Source of the DNA: Candidatus Peregrinibacteria bacterium
Lineage (GTDB): Bacteria; Patescibacteriota; Gracilibacteria; Peribacterales; Peribacteraceae
Length of the DNA: 64,000 nt
NCBI GenBank assembly: GCA_018648865.1
Contig: JABGQH010000013.1
Coordinates: 186,001-250,000 of the forward strand
Direction of reading: 5' to 3'
Position 1 is the first letter of the stretch, and each line of letters starts with the position of its first letter. This document shows positions 52,126 through 60,253 of this stretch, piece by piece. Both the position numbers and the translations under genes were made by a program. Under the pieces are notes generated by a model, which worked only from the letters and a program-made list of their open reading frames with translations, had not been told where the DNA came from and searched no databases.

Positions 52126-53409
52126 ATGCTAATTCACAGCGGCACAATCATCACTCCAACAGAGGAGAAGGGGGCAGATATTTTTATTGAAGATGGAATT
52201 ATCAAAGCAGAAGATGGCGGATCGCAAGAAACGATAATGATAGACGCAACGGGGCTACTAGTCTTTCCAGGATTTATAGATTGTCATGTTCACTTTCGCG
52301 ACCCAGGACTAACAGATAAGGCAGACATGAAAACCGAATCAAAAGCAGCCAGGTTTGCTGGGGTAACTACGGTTTGTGAAATGCCAAACACAATTCCCGC
52401 AACGGTTTCCATTACCGCACTAAAAGATAAAATTAAAAAGTCAGAGCAAATTACAGACTGTGATATGCGTTTCTTTTTTGGGGCGACAAGGGCAGAGCAT
52501 TTATCAGAACTTAAAATTCTTTGGACAGACTCAAAATATTCCACACTTAAAGAAAAGTGTTGTGGGTTAAAAGTTTTCTTTGATCATTCAACAGGTGATC
52601 AAGGAGCGGGGAAAGAAGTTATAAAAGAGGCATTTAAGCTCTGTAATGAGCTTAAAATCCCACTTGTTGCACATTGTGAAGACCCAGAGATTAATAATGC
52701 AGCAGCCGATAGTGTAGAAGGTGATGACATATCACTACATTCAGAAATGAGGCCGCCAGAGGCAGAAGAAAAATCAATCAAAGATGCAATAGGGCTAGTT
52801 AGAGAATATGGAACAGCTTTTCATGTTGCTCATTTATCAACTGCCAAAGGATTAGATCTAATTAGGCAGGCGAAAAAGGATGGGCTTCCTATTACATGCG
52901 AGGTGACTCCACATCATCTATTTCTTTCGACCGATCAATATAAATACAGTGGGACTTTGGTAAAAATGAATCCTCCACTTAGATCAGAGTCAGACAGACA
53001 TGCTCTATGGGAAGGGATAAAGGACGGAACGGTTGATTGTATTTCTACAGACCATGCGCCACATACCTTAGAAGAGAAGGAAGTGACTCCTACACTTAGC
53101 GCACCTAGTGGTATGCCAGGGGTAGAAACAATGATTCCTCTATTACTTACTGCAGCACACGAGGAGGCAATTTCTTATGCAGATATTCTTAGATGTTGTT
53201 TCACATCACCAAATTCAATATTTAATCTTGGCAAGGAAGAGATCGCAGAAGGCAACATGGCAGATATTGTAATAATTGATCCGAATGAGAAATGGACGCT
53301 AAAAAAAGAGGACTTACTAACAAAGTGTGGATGGTCACCATTCACCGAAACAAAAATGACAGGACGAGTAAAGCATGTACTACTTGCCAGAGACAGCGTT
53401 GCACTGTAG
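52126..53409 (+). CDS. pyrC: Dihydroorotase
   Basis: 427 residues from ATG 52126; GTG 52117 is in frame but adds only three residues. Metal-binding and family motifs: G-F-I-D-C-H-V-H-F-R-D-P-G, V-C-E-M-P-N-T, V-A-H-C-E-D, H-V-A-H-L-S-T and S-T-D-H-A-P-H. It closes carbamoyl-aspartate to dihydroorotate, the step after PyrB. It lies 18 nt downstream of pyrB. It ends in TAG, 9 nt before the peptidase gene. Confidence 0.93.
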   Translation: MLIHSGTIITPTEEKGADIFIEDGIIKAEDGGSQETIMIDATGLLVFPGFIDCHVHFRDPGLTDKADMKTESKAARFAGVTTVCEMPNTIPATVSITALKDKIKKSEQITDCDMRFFFGATRAEHLSELKILWTDSKYSTLKEKCCGLKVFFDHSTGDQGAGKEVIKEAFKLCNELKIPLVAHCEDPEINNAAADSVEGDDISLHSEMRPPEAEEKSIKDAIGLVREYGTAFHVAHLSTAKGLDLIRQAKKDGLPITCEVTPHHLFLSTDQYKYSGTLVKMNPPLRSESDRHALWEGIKDGTVDCISTDHAPHTLEEKEVTPTLSAPSGMPGVETMIPLLLTAAHEEAISYADILRCCFTSPNSIFNLGKEEIAEGNMADIVIIDPNEKWTLKKEDLLTKCGWSPFTETKMTGRVKHVLLARDSVAL

Positions 53410-53418
53410 ACATAAGGA

Positions 53419-54459
53419 GTGGAAACCTCATCTGACAATGGCGAAACAAAAAGACAAATTGTTGATGCAATAATTAAGACAGAGAAACTATGTGAATTCT
53501 CTACTCTTTTGCACCCTACAAATGAACAAGAGCAGAAAGAACTTTTTTTATCTGGAGCAAAAAACGAACCAACATTTACCTACAAAAAAAATATAGCCCC
53601 AGATATCTATATTCCATTTTGTTCAAGGGAATCTGAAATAGGAAATATGTATATGGACAGAAGAGAACACGTATTAATGGAGTTAGAACTATTTAAAAAC
53701 ATAGGATCAGATAAAGAGTTCACAGAGCTTTCACTAAAGCTATTTCCTATACACGAAATTAATATTGTTCCAGGCAAGAAAGAGAAGGAAGAAGAGGAAC
53801 TACTTAGTGCAGAAGGGGTTGTATTTAGATTTAAAGATGCAATAAAAAACTTAAGTGAATCAGATTGGAGTTTAAAAATTAGAGACGATCTATCATCTAG
53901 GATTTTTGTGAATCAGTGGGACAAAAAAATAGTTATAAAAGAAGGACTAAAATTAACCAAAACAGAATTAAATGAGCTGCTGCGCCATGAGGTTGGAGCA
54001 CATATTTTGCGTAGCATTCAAGGCGGCAAGCAATCAGAGCCAATTCTATGGGTAGGAACAAGGCGAGGTCGCTTGTTTGAGGAAGGTATTGCATGCTTTT
54101 TAGAGGACCCAAATGGGCCAGAAAGGATCTTCTTAAGGCATTTTGCAGTAATGCACGCTCAAACACATTCGTTCAAAGAAACATGGTTAGAACTTTGTAA
54201 TAAGGGGATGAGTGGAGAGGATGCATGGGCCATGACTCTTAGAATAAAAAGAGGCCTAAGTAGCGGGGCATCTCACGGTGGTTTCACAAGAGATGCAATG
54301 TACGCACAGGCTTTTGAAGAAGCAAAAGAATATATAGAAAAGGGTGGAGATATATCCCCCCTCCTATCTGCACCAATCCATCCAGATGAAATTGATATTC
54401 TAAAAGAAAAAGCAGAGATGAGAATATTCAGAACTCCTAGTTGGCTTAAAATTAAGTAA
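53419..54459 (+). CDS. DUF1704/MATCAP-like zinc metallopeptidase
   Basis: 346 residues from GTG 53419; a TAA in frame two codons upstream rules out a longer form. The signature L-L-R-H-E-V-G-A-H-I-L-R gives an HExxxH zinc site near residue 191, and F-E-E-G-I-A fits the family's Q/E-E-G-L third-ligand block. DUF1704 includes the human tubulin tyrosine carboxypeptidase MATCAP and bacterial QEGLP-motif proteins. The N-terminal 130 residues are helical. No signal peptide, so cytoplasmic. It is followed at once by an ATP-grasp ligase and an M20 peptidase. Confidence 0.78.
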   Translation: METSSDNGETKRQIVDAIIKTEKLCEFSTLLHPTNEQEQKELFLSGAKNEPTFTYKKNIAPDIYIPFCSRESEIGNMYMDRREHVLMELELFKNIGSDKEFTELSLKLFPIHEINIVPGKKEKEEEELLSAEGVVFRFKDAIKNLSESDWSLKIRDDLSSRIFVNQWDKKIVIKEGLKLTKTELNELLRHEVGAHILRSIQGGKQSEPILWVGTRRGRLFEEGIACFLEDPNGPERIFLRHFAVMHAQTHSFKETWLELCNKGMSGEDAWAMTLRIKRGLSSGASHGGFTRDAMYAQAFEEAKEYIEKGGDISPLLSAPIHPDEIDILKEKAEMRIFRTPSWLKIK

Positions 54460-54505
54460 TACTTACTAAGCGTCTAATTACTGGTGTGATATGCTCACAG
54501 GCACT

Positions 54506-55783
54506 ATGGATTTAAAGGGGAAACACATTTTATTAGTAGGCTACAGAGGAAAGATTTCGCATATTAAAACAGCTATTGATCAAGGTGTGTTATTTGATTT
54601 ATTAATCAATAAGGATGAAGTGAAAGATGAACATAATGAGATTTTTGACTCAGTACTAACTGTCAAAGATATTTATGATTGGAACGATATAGAACCCGTA
54701 TTACAGAAAGATAAATATGATGGAGTTTTCACACGATACGAAGACTCCACAGTAATAGTTTCTGCCATAGCTCATCACCTAGGGCTTCGTGGTGTCCCTT
54801 TTAAAGATGTTCTTAAATCTAGGAACAAATATTTAATGAGAAAAGCTTTTGCAGACCACAGTGTTCCATCAGCAGACTATGTTTTAGCTTCATCTTTTAC
54901 AGATACAGCCGAATTCACAGAAAAACATGGTTTCCCACTTATTGTTAAGCAGATATATGGGATTCATTCCAAATATGTAGCAAAAGTAGATAGCGGCGAA
55001 GAGCTAAAAACTACTATTGAATTTTTCCTTGAATCTCTAGCAAAAGAAAGTGGGCATATGTATGGGCAACTACAAAACTTTTACGAAGATGCAGATGCCC
55101 CAGATCCAATTAAAAATGTGTTAGTAGAGGAATGCCTATCTGGAGAAGAATTAACAGTTGATGCATTTGTAGTGGATGGAAAGATATTTTTCACTCCAAT
55201 CTGTAAATATACAATGCCAGATGAATTAGGATTTTCTGATCATCATCTACCGATTAGAACGATGCCATATGATGTAACAGAAGATGAACAATCATTCATC
55301 TTTGATGCTGTTAGGAAGTCGCTCGTTTCTTTAGGAGCAAACCATTGTGCATCGCATGTGGAGATATTCTTTGATAGAGAAACCAAGAACTGTCGCTTAA
55401 TAGAAGTAGCAGTTAGAGGAGGAGGATTCCGAGCAGAAATGGTAAGGCATACATGTGATGGAGACTATGATTTAGGTCTAGTAAGAGCATCCATGGGTAT
55501 GGATCCGCAAGTTAAAAATATACCAAATAAATATGTTTCAGTTGCAGAGGTTTTTGCGCCAGAGAATGGGAAATTATCGAGTATTGATACTTCTTTTATA
55601 GAAAATAATCCAGACGTACATCGCATTACATGGAACAGAATCGTAGGGGACAAAGTTGGGCGCGCATCCGATGGAAAAAACTTTATATTAAAATTCTTAG
55701 TAGAGGGAAAAACATACGAAGAGGCAGAAGGGAAAACAAGAGAATTACTTATAAAGATCCGTGATTCTATACAGGTAAATTAA
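54506..55783 (+). CDS. ATP-grasp carboxylate-amine ligase
   Basis: 425 residues from ATG 54506; TATGCT (with TG before it) ends 10 nt upstream, so ATG 54491 would overlap the promoter. The N-terminal pre-ATP-grasp fold (H-I-L-L-V-G-Y-R-G-K) is followed by the ATP-grasp domain: F-P-L-I-V-K-Q-I-Y-G-I-H-S-K, L-V-E-E-C-L-S-G-E-E, and the metal-binding block H-V-E-I-F-F-D ... R-L-I-E-V-A-V-R-G-G-G. These enzymes join a carboxylate to an amine through an acyl phosphate. Substrate unknown; flanked by two peptidases. Confidence 0.85.
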   Translation: MDLKGKHILLVGYRGKISHIKTAIDQGVLFDLLINKDEVKDEHNEIFDSVLTVKDIYDWNDIEPVLQKDKYDGVFTRYEDSTVIVSAIAHHLGLRGVPFKDVLKSRNKYLMRKAFADHSVPSADYVLASSFTDTAEFTEKHGFPLIVKQIYGIHSKYVAKVDSGEELKTTIEFFLESLAKESGHMYGQLQNFYEDADAPDPIKNVLVEECLSGEELTVDAFVVDGKIFFTPICKYTMPDELGFSDHHLPIRTMPYDVTEDEQSFIFDAVRKSLVSLGANHCASHVEIFFDRETKNCRLIEVAVRGGGFRAEMVRHTCDGDYDLGLVRASMGMDPQVKNIPNKYVSVAEVFAPENGKLSSIDTSFIENNPDVHRITWNRIVGDKVGRASDGKNFILKFLVEGKTYEEAEGKTRELLIKIRDSIQVN

Positions 55784-55849
55784 GAATTTAAGATATTGCG
55801 ATAGTTTTATTCTTCTCTATGCTCAAGGTAAGTATTTTCCTAATTAAAC

Positions 55850-56983
55850 ATGCCTCTGTATCCAGAAACATTCGATTCGTATATAGAGAGCGAGTACGAA
55901 ACACTCGTTAGGATTTTAGAAACACCAAATCCACCAGAGGGTGAGGAGAAAATGAGGGCATTAGTTAAGAAAGAGCTAAAGAATTTAGGAATGAAAACAA
56001 GTATAGATTCAGCAGGTAATTTAATAGGACATTTGGGCAAAGGAGAAAATGCATTTTTACTTGGGGGCCATTTAGACAGTGTCCAGCCATGCGAAGGAAT
56101 AAAAGTAAGGAGAGAGGGAGACATAATAAAAAGCGAAGGAGAAACCATATTAAGTGCAGACAATGGTGTAGGAATATTTGAAATAATGGCTGCTCTAAAA
56201 TATTTACACGACAACAAGCTACCTTATTGCCCTGTAGATATACTGTTTACAGTGGGGGAAGAGATAGGAGGAATTGGTGCGCAGGCAGTACAAATGTCTG
56301 ATCTACGAGCAAAGCATGGAATGCTTTTAGATAGATCAGATGACCCAGGAGTATTGGTTGTAGAGGGTCCTTACAAAAGGAACTTTTCTGTAACTTTTAC
56401 AGGAGTAAGTGCACATGCTTTTGAGGCAGAAAAAGGAGTAAGTGCAATCCATATGGCGGCTGCTTGTATATCCTTGTTCCCACAGGGAAAAATTCACGAT
56501 GGTCTATATGCGAACATAGGGCGAATACAGGGCGGCAATGCAGTTAACCAAGTTGCAGAAAATGCAGTATTAGAAGGAGAAGTAAGAGCACTAACAAAAG
56601 AGGGTGCAGAAAAATTATTAGAGGAGTATCAAAGAATAATAGATAGCATTCAGTATAAGTTCTCACTCTCTGGTGAATTCTCCCCTACTGCAGAGTTTAA
56701 ACACACAGCTCGCAGAGAGGGCTACAAGCATGACGAAGAAGACTGGTTAATAAAAAACATATCCTCTGTTCAAGAAAAACTCGGAATACCAACAAAAATG
56801 CAGGTAACCAGAGCATGTAGCGATGCAGGCGATCTAACAAACAGGGGCATAAACACAGTTAATTATGGAAACGGTGCACACCGAGTTCATACCAAAGATG
56901 AATGGGTAGACATGAAAGACATAAAAACCGCATCTTGGTTTTTGGTTAACTTCTTACAAGAAATTAAGTTAGAAGATAATTAA
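55850..56983 (+). CDS. M20-family zinc peptidase (PepT-like)
   Basis: 377 residues. Metal and catalytic residues: G-G-H-L-D-S-V, L-S-A-D-N-G-V-G, G-E-E-I-G-G, L-L-D-R-S-D, and C-S-D-A-G-D-L late in the chain (the last metal ligand is probably the His of G-A-H-R-V-H). The lid/dimerisation domain lies at about 180-290 (G-V-S-A-H-A-F-E). The family includes tripeptidase PepT and dipeptidases. It probably trims short peptides, perhaps the product of the ligase upstream, which is 66 nt away. Confidence 0.88.
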   Translation: MPLYPETFDSYIESEYETLVRILETPNPPEGEEKMRALVKKELKNLGMKTSIDSAGNLIGHLGKGENAFLLGGHLDSVQPCEGIKVRREGDIIKSEGETILSADNGVGIFEIMAALKYLHDNKLPYCPVDILFTVGEEIGGIGAQAVQMSDLRAKHGMLLDRSDDPGVLVVEGPYKRNFSVTFTGVSAHAFEAEKGVSAIHMAAACISLFPQGKIHDGLYANIGRIQGGNAVNQVAENAVLEGEVRALTKEGAEKLLEEYQRIIDSIQYKFSLSGEFSPTAEFKHTARREGYKHDEEDWLIKNISSVQEKLGIPTKMQVTRACSDAGDLTNRGINTVNYGNGAHRVHTKDEWVDMKDIKTASWFLVNFLQEIKLEDN

Positions 56984-57016
56984 ATTCCAGAAAGCCCCTT
57001 ACGCATTCAATCACTT

Positions 57017-57508
57017 ATGAAAATTAATAATCATTTACTAGAAGTCATCGAAAAACTTGAAAAAAATGCATTAATAGATGGAATTCAAAAGCTGGTTGTA
57101 GGGGCAGCAATTTCAGATGGAGATAAAATTTTAATACTTATTAGATCTGATAATGATTCATTTTTAGCAGGTTATGCAGAAATTCCAGGGGGTGGGGTAG
57201 AAAAAGAGCAAGGAGAAACAATTATCGAAGCACTTGAAAGAGAAACAAAAGAAGAAACAGGACTTAATATTGATCGTGTTATTGATTACATTGGCTCATT
57301 TGATTACATGTCTGAATCTGGTAAAAAAACGAGACAGCTTAACTTTTTACTTGAAACTGATTCAAGCAAAATAATTCTTGATTCAGATATGGAACACTCT
57401 GATCATGTTTGGTGTCGACCAGATGATACGAAAATATTAAATTCATTAACAATGAGTAATAAAATGAGAAAAGTGATTAGAGACATTTCGATTTATAATC
57501 GTAAATGA
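57017..57508 (+). CDS. Nudix hydrolase
   Basis: 163 residues. The Nudix box is G-G-G-V-E-K-E-Q-G-E-T-I-I-E-A-L-E-R-E-T-K-E-E-T-G-L, with two extra residues near the front compared with the usual G-x5-E spacing, but R-E-x-x-E-E-x-G intact. It hydrolyses a nucleoside diphosphate linked to another group; substrate unknown. More AT-rich codon use than pyrC. It is 33 nt after the M20 gene and convergent with the HAD gene. Confidence 0.88.
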   Translation: MKINNHLLEVIEKLEKNALIDGIQKLVVGAAISDGDKILILIRSDNDSFLAGYAEIPGGGVEKEQGETIIEALERETKEETGLNIDRVIDYIGSFDYMSESGKKTRQLNFLLETDSSKIILDSDMEHSDHVWCRPDDTKILNSLTMSNKMRKVIRDISIYNRK

Positions 57509-57546
57509 TTTATTTTTTCAATAAATCCAAATTAGGAATTTATAAG

Positions 57547-58188
57547 TTAAAATTGTTTAATTAACTCTTCATAATTTTCACAAACAACTTTTGCATTTTC
57601 ATCTGCTCCTATCGGTGTCCATTCTTGCCAAATTAAACAACTAGTCATTCCGGCTGCGTTAGCTGCTTCTATATCAAATAATTGATCCCCGATGTACAAA
57701 CACTTTTCTGGCTCTACACCCATTTTATTGGCCAAAAGCTCTAGTCCGTATGGGTGAGGTTTACTCCTGCCTCCTTGTGTATCATCGCAAGTAATAGTCG
57801 ATTCAAATTTATCATAGATCCCCAGCTTTTCATCAATGGCGTCGGTGTATCTTTTCCATGATCCAGTCATCATTCCAATTGGGGATTCCACCTTCGCAGC
57901 ATTTAGCATTTCAAGTGCACCATCGATCCATTCTGAATTATTGCGCAGTAAATCACAGTATCTTGAATCGCGATCTTCTCTAATGCGTTCCCATTCTTTT
58001 TCTGGGAAACCAAATTCCTTAAAGATTGTAATAAAGTGTTCATTTTTATGATAAATCCTTTCCATAAACTCATCTAATTCCATATTAATTCCTTCATCGT
58101 GAAGCGTTTGTAGATACGCCTTTTGCCACAAAGGAATTGTATCAATCAGGGTACCGTCTAAATCAAATAGAATTGCAGAGTATTTCAT
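57547..58188 (-). CDS. HAD-family phosphatase (phosphoglycolate phosphatase-like)
   Basis: 213 residues. Motif I F-D-L-D-G-T at residues 8-13, motif II T-G-S near residue 109, a Lys (K-P-H-P-Y-G-L) and motif IV I-G-D-Q-L-F-D-I-E-A-A. The cap domain is helical (C1 type). Such enzymes dephosphorylate sugar phosphates or phosphoglycolate. It lies 14 nt downstream of the RNase J gene on the same strand. Confidence 0.9.
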   Translation of the reverse strand: MKYSAILFDLDGTLIDTIPLWQKAYLQTLHDEGINMELDEFMERIYHKNEHFITIFKEFGFPEKEWERIREDRDSRYCDLLRNNSEWIDGALEMLNAAKVESPIGMMTGSWKRYTDAIDEKLGIYDKFESTITCDDTQGGRSKPHPYGLELLANKMGVEPEKCLYIGDQLFDIEAANAAGMTSCLIWQEWTPIGADENAKVVCENYEELIKQF

Positions 58189-58202
58189 GCTTCAAAAATT
58201 AT

Positions 58203-60020
58203 CTAAACCTCAATAATTATAGGAATAATCATCGGTTCTCTATTTAGTTTTTTATTGAAATATCTAAACAGAGCACCATTAATACTTCGCTTGATAGCTT
58301 TACGATCGTTTTCGCCAGTATTAATTGCATCTTCGTATGCTTTCTTTGCAGTCTTAGCTACATCTTTTGTAACGTCGTGTTGCTCTGACCCATACATAAG
58401 CCCACGGGAGATCACATCTGGATCACCAACAAGGCGTTTGCTTTTGGCATAACATCGGAACACTACAGTAACAACGCCGCCGCTACTCATAATCTTTCGA
58501 TCGTTAATAACTCGTTGGCCTTCTCCTGTTGCTCCTTTTCCATCAATAATAATATCGTTCACAGTTAGTTTCTGTTTACTTTTTCTGGCGTTGCCGCTTG
58601 CATCAAATTCCAATATTTCCCCGTTAGAGAGTTGATGGATTTGATTCTCTTGATACCCAAGATCTTTAGCTATTTGTTCATGTGCTGCTCGCATGTGTGG
58701 TTCACCATGCTCAGGAATAACATGTCTTGCTCTAACCAATTGGTGCATAAGCAATAGGTCTCCCCTGTGCCCATGACCTGTAGTATGTAAAGAGAGCTCT
58801 GCGTTTGTTTTAACAGTTGCTCCTTTCATGCTTAGGTTATTTATAACTTTTGCTACAGATCTTTCGTTTCCGATAATTGGGTTACTACTCAAAATTACTG
58901 TGTCCCCTTTCTTAACAGAAATTTGTCTGTGGGTTCCAAGTCCAATCCTTGCTAGCCCTGCGTTCTCTTCCCCTTGGCTACCAGTTGTGATTATAAGCAC
59001 TTGGTTGTCTGGCAATTTGTTTATGCCAGGGCCTGCTTGCCTTATTAATCCTCGTGGAGTTTTTAAATATCCAATTTCTTGAGCAATCTCAATATTGGTT
59101 TGCATGCTCCTACCAGATACAAAAACTTTTCTATTAAACTTTTTTGCATGCTCTATAACTTGCTCAACACGATTAAGTAATGAGCTAAAAGTAGAAACAA
59201 TAACTCTACCTTCGGAATCTCTAATAAGCTGGAACAAAGTGTCAGAGATTTCTTTTTCACTTGTACTGTTTCCAGATTTTGTAGCGTTTGTAGAGTCAGC
59301 GATTATCGCTAGAACTCCCTTTTTGCCAAGCTCAGCAAGTCTTTGAAAATCAGCTGGCTCACCAGTAGTTGGTGTTAAATCAAATTTAAAGTCCCCCGTA
59401 TGCAATATAGTTCCATATGGAGTATGAACAGCGATTGCTGCAGAGTCTGGGATACTATGTGTAACACGTAAAAATTCTACCTCTACCTTTCCTAGTTTTA
59501 TTTTTTCGCCATACGTTGCATTGTACAAATGAGACTGAGCAGTTAGATGCTCTTCGTCTAATCGCTTGCGTAGCAATGCCATTGTAAGTTTTGTTCCATA
59601 GCATGGTGGAAAATGTAATTGTTTCATCAAATGTGGAGCAGCACCTATATGATCTAGATGACCATGAGTGAATAACACTCCCTTTATACGGTTTTCTTTA
59701 CCTTTAAGAGATGAAATATCTGGTATTAGATAGTCTATGCCTAGCATTTCTTCGTCTGGGAACTGTAGCCCCAAATCAATAATATAAATTTCTCCATCAA
59801 CCTCTATTACTGTTAGGTTTCGACCAACTTGTTCAAAACCTCCAAGTGGGTAAATTCGCAATCCGTTTTTTCTTACAGGTTGCTGTGATGTTTGTGGCTT
59901 ATTCTTTGGCCCCCGGTGTTGTCGTTTAGGTTTATGTGGTGAACTATTAATAGGCTTTGGGTTGCCAGATTGTGCTGGCTGCCCTGCTTCTTTTTTTATC
60001 CACTCTCCTACGTTCTTCAT
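58203..60020 (-). CDS. rnj: Ribonuclease J
   Basis: 605 residues. After a basic, Pro/Gln-rich extension of about 52 residues, the metallo-beta-lactamase/beta-CASP core begins Y-P-L-G-G-F-E-Q-V-G-R-N. Zinc site F-T-H-G-H-L-D-H-I-G; beta-CASP motifs include S-T-N-A and T-T-G-S-Q-G-E; the C-terminal domain is complete. RNase J degrades and matures RNA with 5'-3' exo and endo activity. An inverted repeat lies in its 5' region (60045-60063). Confidence 0.94.
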   Translation of the reverse strand: MKNVGEWIKKEAGQPAQSGNPKPINSSPHKPKRQHRGPKNKPQTSQQPVRKNGLRIYPLGGFEQVGRNLTVIEVDGEIYIIDLGLQFPDEEMLGIDYLIPDISSLKGKENRIKGVLFTHGHLDHIGAAPHLMKQLHFPPCYGTKLTMALLRKRLDEEHLTAQSHLYNATYGEKIKLGKVEVEFLRVTHSIPDSAAIAVHTPYGTILHTGDFKFDLTPTTGEPADFQRLAELGKKGVLAIIADSTNATKSGNSTSEKEISDTLFQLIRDSEGRVIVSTFSSLLNRVEQVIEHAKKFNRKVFVSGRSMQTNIEIAQEIGYLKTPRGLIRQAGPGINKLPDNQVLIITTGSQGEENAGLARIGLGTHRQISVKKGDTVILSSNPIIGNERSVAKVINNLSMKGATVKTNAELSLHTTGHGHRGDLLLMHQLVRARHVIPEHGEPHMRAAHEQIAKDLGYQENQIHQLSNGEILEFDASGNARKSKQKLTVNDIIIDGKGATGEGQRVINDRKIMSSGGVVTVVFRCYAKSKRLVGDPDVISRGLMYGSEQHDVTKDVAKTAKKAYEDAINTGENDRKAIKRSINGALFRYFNKKLNREPMIIPIIIEV

Positions 60021-60044
60021 GTTGTTTCTTGGTAATAAATTTAT

Positions 60045-60063
60045 GTAAGGATGAATTCCTTAC
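60045..60063. promoter_or_regulatory. Inverted repeat in the RNase J 5' region
   Basis: GTAAGGA-TGAAT-TCCTTAC, a perfect 7-bp stem, 24 nt upstream of the RNase J ATG on the minus strand. TATAAT-like sequence lies further upstream (near 60090), so the stem could be in the mRNA leader. The rest of 60064-60253 shows no convincing gene. Confidence 0.45.
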
Positions 60064-60253
60064 TACTGAGATAACTGTACTCTTATATTATAAATATAGC
60101 AAATGATTTTTGTATCAATGCGTACTTTTTGGCTTAGGATAAACAAATTTTTATCTGGAAAATCTGTAATTGGGATTATTATCTTGATTGAAGGATATCG
60201 AAAACGCGCACAAACTTGCTCAAATGTGCTTAGAACGGTAGCCTACTATCCCG

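Noticed and set aside
57017-57508. Nudix gene as a part of the peptidase/ligase cluster
   Set aside because: It is on the same strand and close, but no functional link is evident and its base composition seems different; kept separate.
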